A stretch of 12,612 nucleotides of DNA from Alphaproteobacteria bacterium. Lineage in GTDB: Bacteria; Pseudomonadota; Alphaproteobacteria; SMXP01. Shown here one piece after another: positions 5,825 to 12,612 of the stretch; the stretch's first letter is position 1; each line of letters begins with the position of its first letter. Under the pieces are notes generated by a model. That model saw only the letters and a list, made by a program, of their open reading frames with translations, was not told the DNA's origin and made no database searches. Both the position numbers and the translations under genes were made by a program. The stretch is taken from positions 1 to 12,612 of the forward strand of contig JANQLI010000360.1 in assembly GCA_028280675.1 (NCBI GenBank), read 5' to 3'.

Positions 5825-6670
5825 ATGGGTAAGAGCACATATCGGATTGGTGTTGTGGCCCCCGGTGCGCCTATTGACACAGGCATTCAAACCCAGCTTC
5901 TTGATGTGGTGCGTGCGCTTGATCTCAGCGCCACAATTGACATTCATGTTCATCCCCACTGTTTGATCCGTGAAGGCCATTTTGCAGGCAGTGATGAGGT
6001 TCGTGCGCGCGCATTTCTCGATATTGCCAATGATCCTGCATTTGATGCGCTTTGGGTGGCGCGCGGCGGTTATGGGGCATGTCGTATTTTAGAGAGTGTT
6101 GTCCCTATGCTTACTGATGTGGCCAAGGCAAAAACATATCTCGGTTATAGCGACGCAGGGTTTCTTCTCGGTGCTCTTTATAAAGCCGGTTTTCCGCATG
6201 TGGCGCACGGCCCGATGCCGGCAGACTTGTTGCGTGATGGCGGTAAGGCGGCAATTGAGCGGGCGCTTGCTTATCTCATCACCCGTGATGACAGCACACT
6301 GGAGCCGAGTATCCACGATGATCCAGTTGCTGCCTTTAATATCACCATTTTAAATAATCTTCTTGGCACATCCTATGCGCCGGATCTCTCGGATCATGTG
6401 TTGATGTTGGAAGAGGTCAGCGAATATCACTATGCCATTGACCGCATGATGTTTCACATCACCAGTCATGAGACGATTCGGCAGGTTGCAGGTATTCGCC
6501 TTGGGCGTTGCAGTGATGTTCCGGAAAATGATTATCCGTTTGGGATGACGGTCGAAGAGATCGTACAATATTGGTGCGCTCGTTCAGGCATTGCCTATCT
6601 TGGCCGGGCTGATATTGGACATGACTCTGACAATAAAATTGTTGTCTTTGGCCGCAGACTGATAAGTTGA
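5825..6670 (+). CDS. LD-carboxypeptidase (S66), murein tetrapeptide carboxypeptidase
   Basis: A cytosolic S66 serine peptidase; LdcA-type members remove the terminal D-Ala from the murein tetrapeptide so that the tripeptide can be re-used. Family marks are IGVVAPGAP near the N terminus, ARGGYGACRIL, the nucleophile motif GYSD (Ser109 from this start), the LEEVSEYHYAIDRM segment with the catalytic Glu, and GH near the C terminus (His266). The start at 5825 has GAAGGA six bases upstream and gives 281 residues; an ATG at 5804 would add seven residues and lacks a site. It is somewhat shorter than E. coli LdcA (304). The divergent Mur ligase would use the tripeptide product, so the two make a plausible recycling pair. 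Confidence 0.9.
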   Translation: MGKSTYRIGVVAPGAPIDTGIQTQLLDVVRALDLSATIDIHVHPHCLIREGHFAGSDEVRARAFLDIANDPAFDALWVARGGYGACRILESVVPMLTDVAKAKTYLGYSDAGFLLGALYKAGFPHVAHGPMPADLLRDGGKAAIERALAYLITRDDSTLEPSIHDDPVAAFNITILNNLLGTSYAPDLSDHVLMLEEVSEYHYAIDRMMFHITSHETIRQVAGIRLGRCSDVPENDYPFGMTVEEIVQYWCARSGIAYLGRADIGHDSDNKIVVFGRRLIS

Positions 6671-6708
6671 GTCATTAGGGAATACGGATCACGTTGGGGG
6701 GATAGATT

Positions 6709-7767
6709 GTGTCTGTTGTTAGTAAGTATTTTTTCGTGACATCACTCACTGTGATGACTGCTTTTTCTCCGGCTAGTCTCGCCCAAGAAAATATCTTTGA
6801 CCGCTTAATCGAACAGGGTGACAAAGAACTTGCCGAGATGACGGCGAAGGCGCAAGCAGGAGATCTCGATGCGCAAGTATATTTAGGCGACTATTACGGC
6901 AAGAATGCTTTTCTCGACCAGGATTGGGTGGAATCGACCAAATGGTATCGCCGGGCTGCTGAACAAGGGCATCTCGACTCGCAAATCTATTTGGCGGGTC
7001 TTTATGCGGGGGGCAAACAGGTCCCGCCACTTATTCAAGAGCAGATTCCACCAGACATTAATGAGTCGCTCAAATGGGTGCGCCGTGCGGCAGAACAAGA
7101 TCACACGCCATCTCAGGTTTTTCTCGGCGAAACCTATGCGCAGGGCATACATGTGGAACAAGACTATTACGAGTCAACGTATTGGTTCCGCAAAGCAGCA
7201 AAGCTGGGCGATGCTGCTGGTGAGAGTTATCTTGGTATCGCTTATGCGGTGGGTCAGGGCGTTGAGAAGAATGAGCAAGAGGCGCATAAATGGATTCTCT
7301 CTGGGGCTAGCAAAGGAAATAAAGTGGCCCAATTCAATATGGGTTCATTTTATGCGCAAGGCATTGTTGTCGAGCAAAGTTACGAAGAGGCCATAAAATG
7401 GTTCCGATTGGCGGCAGAGGGGGATAACGGTGATGCTTCGGCGCGTTACGCCATCGGCCGGATGTATGAGCTCGGACAAGGTGTTGAGAAAGACGATTAT
7501 ATGGCGGCGCGGTGGTATATTTGGGCGGCCTATGAAAATAAGCACGGCGCTGCGGCCTACAATCTTGCTGTGTTGTATGAAAAAGGGCGCGGCATAGAAA
7601 AGGATATTATAAAGGCGCATGCCTGGTATGGCCTTGCCCGGAAGTATGGGGTTGCTGAGGCTGAAGCACAAAGAGACCGTCTGGAAGTTATGCTCACACC
7701 GGAAGAGATCGAAAATTCAGTTGCGCACGCCAAAATGTGCGACTCATCATGGGGATGTGACCTTTAA
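6709..7767 (+). CDS. Secreted Sel1-repeat (TPR-like) protein
   Basis: 352 residues from a GTG start with a GGGGGGA run just upstream. Residues 1-25 look like a signal peptide (Lys6, a hydrophobic core, SPASLA before QEN), so the protein is probably periplasmic. It then carries about seven Sel1-like repeats from residue 47 to near 330, each with the pattern AQ..LG..YA.G..V..D...A..W...AA. The second repeat is longer because of an insert (PPLIQEQIPPD), and the fifth is followed by an irregular sixth. Such solenoids mediate protein contacts and have no catalytic role of their own. The C-terminal end holds two Cys (CDSSWGCDL), which could form a disulphide. A membrane-anchored unknown follows 26 bases later, probably in the same operon. 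Confidence 0.9.
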   Translation: MSVVSKYFFVTSLTVMTAFSPASLAQENIFDRLIEQGDKELAEMTAKAQAGDLDAQVYLGDYYGKNAFLDQDWVESTKWYRRAAEQGHLDSQIYLAGLYAGGKQVPPLIQEQIPPDINESLKWVRRAAEQDHTPSQVFLGETYAQGIHVEQDYYESTYWFRKAAKLGDAAGESYLGIAYAVGQGVEKNEQEAHKWILSGASKGNKVAQFNMGSFYAQGIVVEQSYEEAIKWFRLAAEGDNGDASARYAIGRMYELGQGVEKDDYMAARWYIWAAYENKHGAAAYNLAVLYEKGRGIEKDIIKAHAWYGLARKYGVAEAEAQRDRLEVMLTPEEIENSVAHAKMCDSSWGCDL

Positions 7768-7793
7768 GCATGAATATTTATTAGGGGATAATC

Positions 7794-8339
7794 ATGAAAC
7801 GTTTAGCAGGCATATTAGCGGTTATTTTAGTTTTCGGCGGTGTGATTTACCGCCTGTTCTTTTGGGGCATGGACGTTGCGGAGTACGTCGAAACCGAACA
7901 ACGCAATGAAACGATCTCTTTTAGTAATCAAGTCATTGATGATCTCAATCATGCCACAGATGGTGTGACGACCATGCATGATGTGTTGCGCCGGGCGAGT
8001 GACCCAACATCGGAAAACCACAGAGGCACAGTGCTGCTTCTTGAGTTGTCAGATGACTTGCTGACAGAGCGGCTGAATACGGTCCGCAATTCGATTGATG
8101 AGATTGACGCATCGGAACAAGATAACGCGCAAGACTTCATCAATGCTGCGAATATTCTGCTCAACACGTATGAGAGTTTTGTGCCCGTGCATGAGGATTT
8201 AACAGCCAAAATTCTCGCGTCAGAGGATTATCCCATTGCCCTAACACAGGAAGTCGATGCGACGCTTGGTGGTCTTGAAGGTTCTATGAACAATGCCATT
8301 GACGCTTTCACAGTCGCACAGACTCTCTTTTTAGAGTAG
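7794..8339 (+). CDS. Membrane-anchored protein, unknown function
   Basis: 181 residues with an ATG start and GGGGA six bases upstream. A single N-terminal hydrophobic segment (residues 4-25, preceded by KR) probably anchors it in the inner membrane, leaving a periplasmic part of about 150 residues. That part is acidic, has no Cys, and is predicted by eye to be a bundle of long helices (ETISFSNQVIDDLNHATDG, LLELSDDLLTERLNTV, DAFTVAQTLF). This could resemble the sensory four-helix domain of chemoreceptors, but no HAMP or signalling domain follows. I recognise no family. It is 26 bases downstream of the Sel1 gene; a shared role with that secreted protein is suggested by position only. Confidence 0.72.
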   Translation: MKRLAGILAVILVFGGVIYRLFFWGMDVAEYVETEQRNETISFSNQVIDDLNHATDGVTTMHDVLRRASDPTSENHRGTVLLLELSDDLLTERLNTVRNSIDEIDASEQDNAQDFINAANILLNTYESFVPVHEDLTAKILASEDYPIALTQEVDATLGGLEGSMNNAIDAFTVAQTLFLE

Positions 8340-8440
8340 GCGTGTGCAGGATTGGTCTTGCATGCGATATTATCTTCTTGTGATCTGTTTGGTTAACAAA
8401 TCTTTAATCGACGATTCTCAGCACAGACTGTTTCCGTTTT

Positions 8441-8482
8441 TATCAAAGTGTCTTTTCACGGCCCCTTAACCTCACTTTGATA
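8441..8482. repeat. 10-bp perfect inverted repeat upstream of the PAP2 gene
   Basis: TATCAAAGTG (8441-8450) and its exact complement CACTTTGATA (8473-8482) are separated by 22 bases. The half-site centres are 32 bases apart, about three helical turns. No U tract follows, so a terminator is unlikely; a pair of operator half-sites or a leader stem for the PAP2 gene, which starts 49 bases later, is more plausible. The rest of the 191-base gap (8340-8530) shows nothing I can name. Confidence 0.55.
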
Positions 8483-8530
8483 TGCCTGTCACTGGTAATG
8501 TAATGGCGGGTTCAGCGTGAGTATGCGATC

Positions 8531-9634
8531 GTGAGTGATGTATCCCTTTCCCTCGACAAGTCTATCCGTGCGAAAACGAAAGAAGAGCTCATTGCGCTCT
8601 TTCAACACCACAGCCTCCGCTATCGTTGGTTGATTGCTTATGTATTGGCTTATGCGCTCACGGTTTCAATCACATTGATTATCTATGACCGGTCTTTTTG
8701 GTTGCTAAACTGGAAGTATTTTCTGAGCGCGGCTATTCCGCCTGCTTTAGCACTGACGTGTTATCTGATCGGCGCGGCGATTGAATATGTGGTCGAGAAC
8801 AAATCTTTTTCGTTCCGCCGTATCGACGAGAAAATCCATCATGATCAGTTATTAACATGGGAGCGGGCCGCCTATGTCACCGTTCCATTCCTTCTTGTGC
8901 CGTTCTTTGCATCCTTTTTCACAGCGTTAAAAACGGCGATCCCGACCATTCACCCGTTTGCCTATGATGAATTGTTCATGGAGATGGATGTGTGGCTGCA
9001 CTTTGGAACTGCGCCTTGGGAATGGCTGCAGCCGTTATTGGGACACCCGCTCATCACGTCGATCATCAGCTTTTTTTATAATCTTTGGCTGCCATTGATG
9101 TATCTGTTTCTGTGGTGGCATGTGCTCAGCGCCAAATCCCCCAAGCTGCGTATGCAATACTTGTATAGCTTCATCTTCGCGTGGTCTTTGCTTGGTGGTC
9201 TCGCCGCTGTCTTGCTTTCCTCAGCAGGGCCCGTCTATTACGAACACTTCGTTGATGGTGTTAATCCCTATGCAGCATTGTTAAGTTATCACCAGGTTGC
9301 AGCAGAGGTCTTTCCGAATTGGGCATTAACTGCGCAAGCCTATTTATGGGAAAACTTCACCAGCAATACGGATGGCATTGGCGCCGGTATTTCAGCAATG
9401 CCAAGTTTACATGTCTCCGTGGCCTTCCTCATGGCGTTAACGGCATGGCGCACCTCGCGGATATTTGGCGCGGTGATGTATGCATATCTTGGAATGATCT
9501 TGATCGGGTCGGTCCACCTGGCTTGGCATTATGCCGTCGATGGTTACCTGTCATTGATCTTGACCTATGGGATTTGGTGTCTCTCTGGCTGGATCGTAAA
9601 ACGGTCCCGTCATATCCCCCAAATGATGCGCTAA
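8531..9634 (+). CDS. PAP2-superfamily membrane phosphatase / transferase
   Basis: 367 residues with about seven to eight membrane spans. The C-terminal half has the PAP2 catalytic motifs in the form seen in the PAP2_3 (Aur1-like) subgroup: SAGPVYY (231-237), AMPSLHVS (289-296, His294) and GSVHLAWHYAVDG (326-338, His333 and Asp337). The classical KxxxxxxRP first motif is not visible, as in that subgroup. Related proteins include fungal inositol phosphorylceramide synthase and bacterial lipid phosphatases or head-group transferases, so a lipid phosphate substrate at the membrane is likely. The extra N-terminal domain (spans near 33-52, 64-88 and 114-132) has no function I can assign. The GTG start at 8531 lacks a clear ribosome binding site; no better start is in frame nearby. 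Confidence 0.85.
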   Translation: MSDVSLSLDKSIRAKTKEELIALFQHHSLRYRWLIAYVLAYALTVSITLIIYDRSFWLLNWKYFLSAAIPPALALTCYLIGAAIEYVVENKSFSFRRIDEKIHHDQLLTWERAAYVTVPFLLVPFFASFFTALKTAIPTIHPFAYDELFMEMDVWLHFGTAPWEWLQPLLGHPLITSIISFFYNLWLPLMYLFLWWHVLSAKSPKLRMQYLYSFIFAWSLLGGLAAVLLSSAGPVYYEHFVDGVNPYAALLSYHQVAAEVFPNWALTAQAYLWENFTSNTDGIGAGISAMPSLHVSVAFLMALTAWRTSRIFGAVMYAYLGMILIGSVHLAWHYAVDGYLSLILTYGIWCLSGWIVKRSRHIPQMMR

Positions 9635-9681
9635 ATACTTGCCGTTCTGGACAGGCGTCTTGATCTCGCGATGATGATCAT

Positions 9682-10365
9682 TTAGCTGAGATGCTCATGC
9701 AGAAAGGCGAACGTCCGCGCATCAGCTTGATTGGCGCAGTCCTCATCATACATCCCTTCAGCGTGGTGGTTCGCAAAGGCGTGATTAGCATCATACCAAT
9801 GAAGCGTGAGGGGATGCCCGAGCGCCGTCATTCGTGCTTCAAAATCATGAATTTGATCATGGGGCACGACCATATCTTGCTCACCGAAATGCGCGAGCAC
9901 GGGCCCGGAAAGCTTTTTGAGATCTGCATCAGGCCGATCCACACCGCCGTAATAGACCACAGTGGCGTCAACGGGCGCCGCAATGGAGGCATTCAATGAC
10001 CATCGGCCGCCAAAGCACCAGCCAACGGTGCCAACTTTACCGCTGCAAAAAGTCTGCTCTCTCAACCAATCCACCCAAGCAGCACACGTCTCATGCGCGT
10101 GGTCGTCGTTGAGGGCGTTCATCATTGCAAAGCCTTCCTCGAAGTCAGTCGCGACTTTGCCATCATAGAGATCAATAGCCAGGGCGACATAACCGGCCGC
10201 AGCATAAACCGGAGCATATGCTTTAAACTCATCTGTTAAGCCTTGGAAAGCATGGATCAAAATAACCGCAGCAGCAGGGGTCGAATCCGGTTGCGCGAGC
10301 AGGGCCGAAATCTCTCCTCCACTCGGTGTTTGTGTGCTGACGATTTCACTATGGTGTGCGATCAT
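9682..10365 (-). CDS. Dienelactone hydrolase family alpha/beta hydrolase
   Basis: 227 residues of a single alpha/beta hydrolase domain, probably cytosolic because no signal peptide is seen. The catalytic triad of the DLH family is visible: Cys117 in the nucleophile elbow GWCFGGR, Asp164 in GEQDMVVP and His195 in NHAF. In true dienelactone hydrolase an early Glu (HE..GL) helps activate the Cys; here the segment is IHAFQGL (37-43), so that Glu is Ala and a different substrate is likely. The start at 10365 has AAGGA ten bases upstream. It converges with the PAP2 gene across 47 bases with no visible terminator, and no aromatic-degradation genes are nearby. Ester or lactone hydrolysis is as far as the sequence goes. 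Confidence 0.88.
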   Translation of the reverse strand: MIAHHSEIVSTQTPSGGEISALLAQPDSTPAAAVILIHAFQGLTDEFKAYAPVYAAAGYVALAIDLYDGKVATDFEEGFAMMNALNDDHAHETCAAWVDWLREQTFCSGKVGTVGWCFGGRWSLNASIAAPVDATVVYYGGVDRPDADLKKLSGPVLAHFGEQDMVVPHDQIHDFEARMTALGHPLTLHWYDANHAFANHHAEGMYDEDCANQADARTFAFLHEHLS

Positions 10366-10526
10366 GATGAGTGATCCTTTTGTACAAATAAACGTATGTC
10401 TTCATGCAGCTTACGCATCCGTCTCAAAGCGTGGAAAGGGCACAGGGGACCTATCCGACACGCGGCGAGGATATTGCGCTTCTATAGACTATTGGCGCTA
10501 TATCCGGCGATCTGCTGGGAAAAGAG

Positions 10527-12071
10527 ATGAGGGAGACGGACAGCATGTCCATGACCGGAACGATTGATCGCAGCCAGCAAAAGGTTGGCCCAGTTTGGCT
10601 GACGGCAGGCACACAGCGCTACAATTTGTACAGCCTGATGTTTGTGGCGTTTTTCAGTATCGGCTTGACGTCTTTTATCAATACCTTCCAAGGTTATATC
10701 CTCATTGAGAATCTCAAGATTCCTGAAGGTGACCGCGGTAGTGTCACCAGCTACCTCAGTCTCCTGCAAGAAGTGATAATGATCGCGTTGCTGGGACCAG
10801 TTGGCGCCTTGGCAGATAAGATTGGCCGTAAACCGATCATGACTGCAGGCTTTGTACTGATCGCCTTTGGCTTTTTCGTTTATCCCACGGCAGATTCTCT
10901 AGGCCTTTTGTTTTTCTATCGTATTTTCTATGCGGTGGGTGCTGTATGCATCGTTTCTATGCTCGCGACCATTCAAGGGGATTATCCGCAAGACCCATCG
11001 CGCGGCAAGTTGATTGGCATTTGTGGTGCTTTACAAGGTATGGGCGTCGCCTTGGCGGCGTTGATTTTATTGCGGTTGCCCTCCGTCTATACGGACATGG
11101 GCGCTGAAAACGCTGTTTGGGCAGGGCGTTACACGCTTTGGACGGCTGCTTCCCTTGCGCTATTAGTTGCCTTTGTTGCGTGGCGTGGATTGCGCCCAGG
11201 TGTGCCTGAGGCTGGATCGAAAGACGAACCCTTTTTAGTGCTTATGCAAAAAGGCATTAAGTCTGCAAAAAATCCACGTGTTGCGCTTGCCTACGGGGCT
11301 GCTTTTGTCTCACGCGGCGACCTTGTCATCGTGAGCAGCTTTATGACGTTGTGGCTGCTCCAGGTTGGTGTGTCTGAAGGATTATCGCCGCAAGATGCGT
11401 CAAAACAAGCGAGTGGCTATTTGGCCTTGGTTCAAACCTTTGCACTTCTATGGGCGCCCGTTATCGGCATTATTATCGATAAAATGAATCGGGTGGCTGC
11501 GATCATTATTGCGATCGTTTTGGCGGCGATCGGCTATATCAATATCGGCCTGATGGATAATCCCATGGCGGCAGGCGGTATTATCGCCGCGGGCCTGTTG
11601 GGGATGGGCGAAATCAGTGGCGTTTTGGCTTCACAAGCGCTCATCGGCCAAGAAGCGCCGAACAGAGAACGTGGTTCTGTGTTTGGAACTTTTGGCATGT
11701 TTGGGGCGATCGGTATTTTGATTGCCTTGGCTGTTGGTGGACAGCTTTTTGACCTGTGGCGGCCCAGCGCACCTTTCCTCATGATGGGGATTGCGAATGT
11801 GATACTGCTGTTTTTAGCGATCTATGTCTATGTGTATCACCGTGAACCATCTTCAGAAGTCCTTGCTGCAGCAAGAGGGGATGTCACGCCTGAAGATGAG
11901 GGCTTGGCTGTCCAACAATTGAGTGGTGAAGGAGCTTCGCAAATCAAAAGTGAAGACTTGGCGCAGTCGATGACGCCCCAGCCAGAAGGCGTTTCATCAG
12001 AGGTAAATCCGTCGGACTCCGAAACCCCAGTGGATAAAACAACCTCTGAAGAAGAGAGTAACGACAAATAA
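10527..12071 (+). CDS. MFS transporter with long acidic C-terminal tail
   Basis: Up to 514 residues with about 12 membrane spans. The major facilitator signature GALADKIGRKP (93-103) lies in the loop between spans two and three, and a looser second copy of the loop (IIIDKMNR) occurs between spans eight and nine. A longer central loop (about 221-250) separates the halves. After the last span (about residue 437) comes a hydrophilic tail of roughly 75 residues rich in Glu, Asp, Ser and Thr, with no family I recognise. The ATG at 10545 (six residues later) has GGGAG about eight bases upstream and is at least as likely a start. The substrate is not evident. A membrane protein of unknown function follows 43 bases later, perhaps in the same transcript. 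Confidence 0.9.
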   Translation: MRETDSMSMTGTIDRSQQKVGPVWLTAGTQRYNLYSLMFVAFFSIGLTSFINTFQGYILIENLKIPEGDRGSVTSYLSLLQEVIMIALLGPVGALADKIGRKPIMTAGFVLIAFGFFVYPTADSLGLLFFYRIFYAVGAVCIVSMLATIQGDYPQDPSRGKLIGICGALQGMGVALAALILLRLPSVYTDMGAENAVWAGRYTLWTAASLALLVAFVAWRGLRPGVPEAGSKDEPFLVLMQKGIKSAKNPRVALAYGAAFVSRGDLVIVSSFMTLWLLQVGVSEGLSPQDASKQASGYLALVQTFALLWAPVIGIIIDKMNRVAAIIIAIVLAAIGYINIGLMDNPMAAGGIIAAGLLGMGEISGVLASQALIGQEAPNRERGSVFGTFGMFGAIGILIALAVGGQLFDLWRPSAPFLMMGIANVILLFLAIYVYVYHREPSSEVLAAARGDVTPEDEGLAVQQLSGEGASQIKSEDLAQSMTPQPEGVSSEVNPSDSETPVDKTTSEEESNDK

Positions 12072-12114
12072 AAATACAGTGATTAATTCGTGATGCTTTG
12101 GGAGGGCATGCGCA

Positions 12115-12612
12115 ATGGTTACCGTTGGATATCTCATCAATACTGTGATGTGTCTCGTCGTCCTTTATTACGCCTTTCGGCTGTGGCGCGAGCAACGCAA
12201 TGCATTATCGCTTCTGATCCTGATCCCATTGATCTTTCTATGGTTGGATAACTTTGCCATCGTGGTTGGGAAATATATCGGCGAGGGGGCGATCCTCACC
12301 GGCATCTCCTATCTCCGATATTACTGGCATTGGCAAATGTTGCCACTGCTGATGATTGTGGCAGGTATCTTACTGCGTCGTGGTGGGTTTGCGTTCGCGC
12401 AAAATAAAATTGTGATGGCGCTGTTTTGTATTGTCGCTGTGGTCTTTATGGTCATGGATGTTCCGTATATTTTCCAGATCGAATTCTACCCGGCATGTTA
12501 CGGTGATACCCTCCGGCTGGTCGCGAATGTACCCGCCAATCAAATATGCGATCCAAGCAATCCACCACCTCAAGGGATCAGTGTTGCGCCGATCCCGGCA
12601 ATCGGAGTCAAT
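12115..12612 (+). CDS. Membrane protein, unknown, 5' part only
   Basis: The frame is open from ATG 12115 to the window end (166 codons) and has GGAGGG (12101-12106) eight bases before the start. About four membrane spans are visible near residues 5-22, 33-52, 70-86 and 98-118. A non-membrane part follows from about residue 119, with two Cys (PACYGD and NQICDPSN) and a Pro-rich stretch (SNPPPQ), likely on the periplasmic side. I do not recognise the family. The gene starts 43 bases after the MFS transporter, so the two are probably co-transcribed and may act together. Confidence 0.78.
   Translation, partial: MVTVGYLINTVMCLVVLYYAFRLWREQRNALSLLILIPLIFLWLDNFAIVVGKYIGEGAILTGISYLRYYWHWQMLPLLMIVAGILLRRGGFAFAQNKIVMALFCIVAVVFMVMDVPYIFQIEFYPACYGDTLRLVANVPANQICDPSNPPPQGISVAPIPAIGVN

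Noticed and set aside
10334..10567. 77-codon plus-strand ORF across the DLH/MFS intergenic region
   Set aside because: It overlaps the starts of two well-supported genes, has no ribosome binding site and resembles nothing. The 160-base gap it covers is more likely the promoter region of the flanking genes, though no clear elements were found.

Overview
The window comes from a Gram-negative proteobacterium, most likely an alphaproteobacterium of moderate GC. The grounds are the pepA-holC pair, a haem-type bacterioferritin with a bacterioferritin-associated ferredoxin, Fur-box-like operators, a Mur ligase/LD-carboxypeptidase pair and a Sel1-repeat secreted protein. I see no insertion sequence, phage gene, CRISPR array, rRNA or tRNA. 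It reads as ordinary chromosome, and the less usual material is in the intergenic regions.

Layout. 1-1651 (+) is a tight operon: the 3' part of leucyl aminopeptidase pepA, the DNA polymerase III chi subunit holC, and a small four-helix membrane protein. 1671-3140 is an iron block: bfd (-) and bfr (+) diverge from a region with a Fur-like box inside the bfd promoter. Bfr converges with a Fur-box-preceded, TTG-started unknown protein carrying a CxxxCxxC motif. 3264-3959 (-) is an M50 site-2-type membrane protease. 4023-4364 looks empty but holds a complete small transcription unit: a perfect TGTGA-N6-TCACA site, a -10 placed as in a class II CRP promoter, a leader hairpin, a 33-codon membrane mini-ORF with a ribosome binding site, and a strong intrinsic terminator.

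4365-6670 carries a divergent pair, a MurC/Mpl-type Mur ligase (-) and an S66 LD-carboxypeptidase (+), which suggests recycling of peptidoglycan peptides. 6709-8339 (+) is a secreted seven-repeat Sel1 protein followed by a membrane-anchored unknown. 8531-9634 (+) is a PAP2-family membrane enzyme, preceded by a 10-bp inverted repeat. 9682-10365 (-) is a dienelactone-hydrolase-family enzyme. 10527-12071 (+) is an MFS transporter with a long acidic tail, followed by a membrane protein of unknown function that runs off the window end.

The iron genes form the clearest functional set. Bfr stores iron, Bfd would reduce Bfr to release it, and two Fur-like palindromes tie bfd and the unknown CxxxCxxC protein to iron status. 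The Bfr lacks the usual Glu127 iron ligand, which is worth checking. The best candidate for something undescribed is the small transcription unit at 4089-4366.
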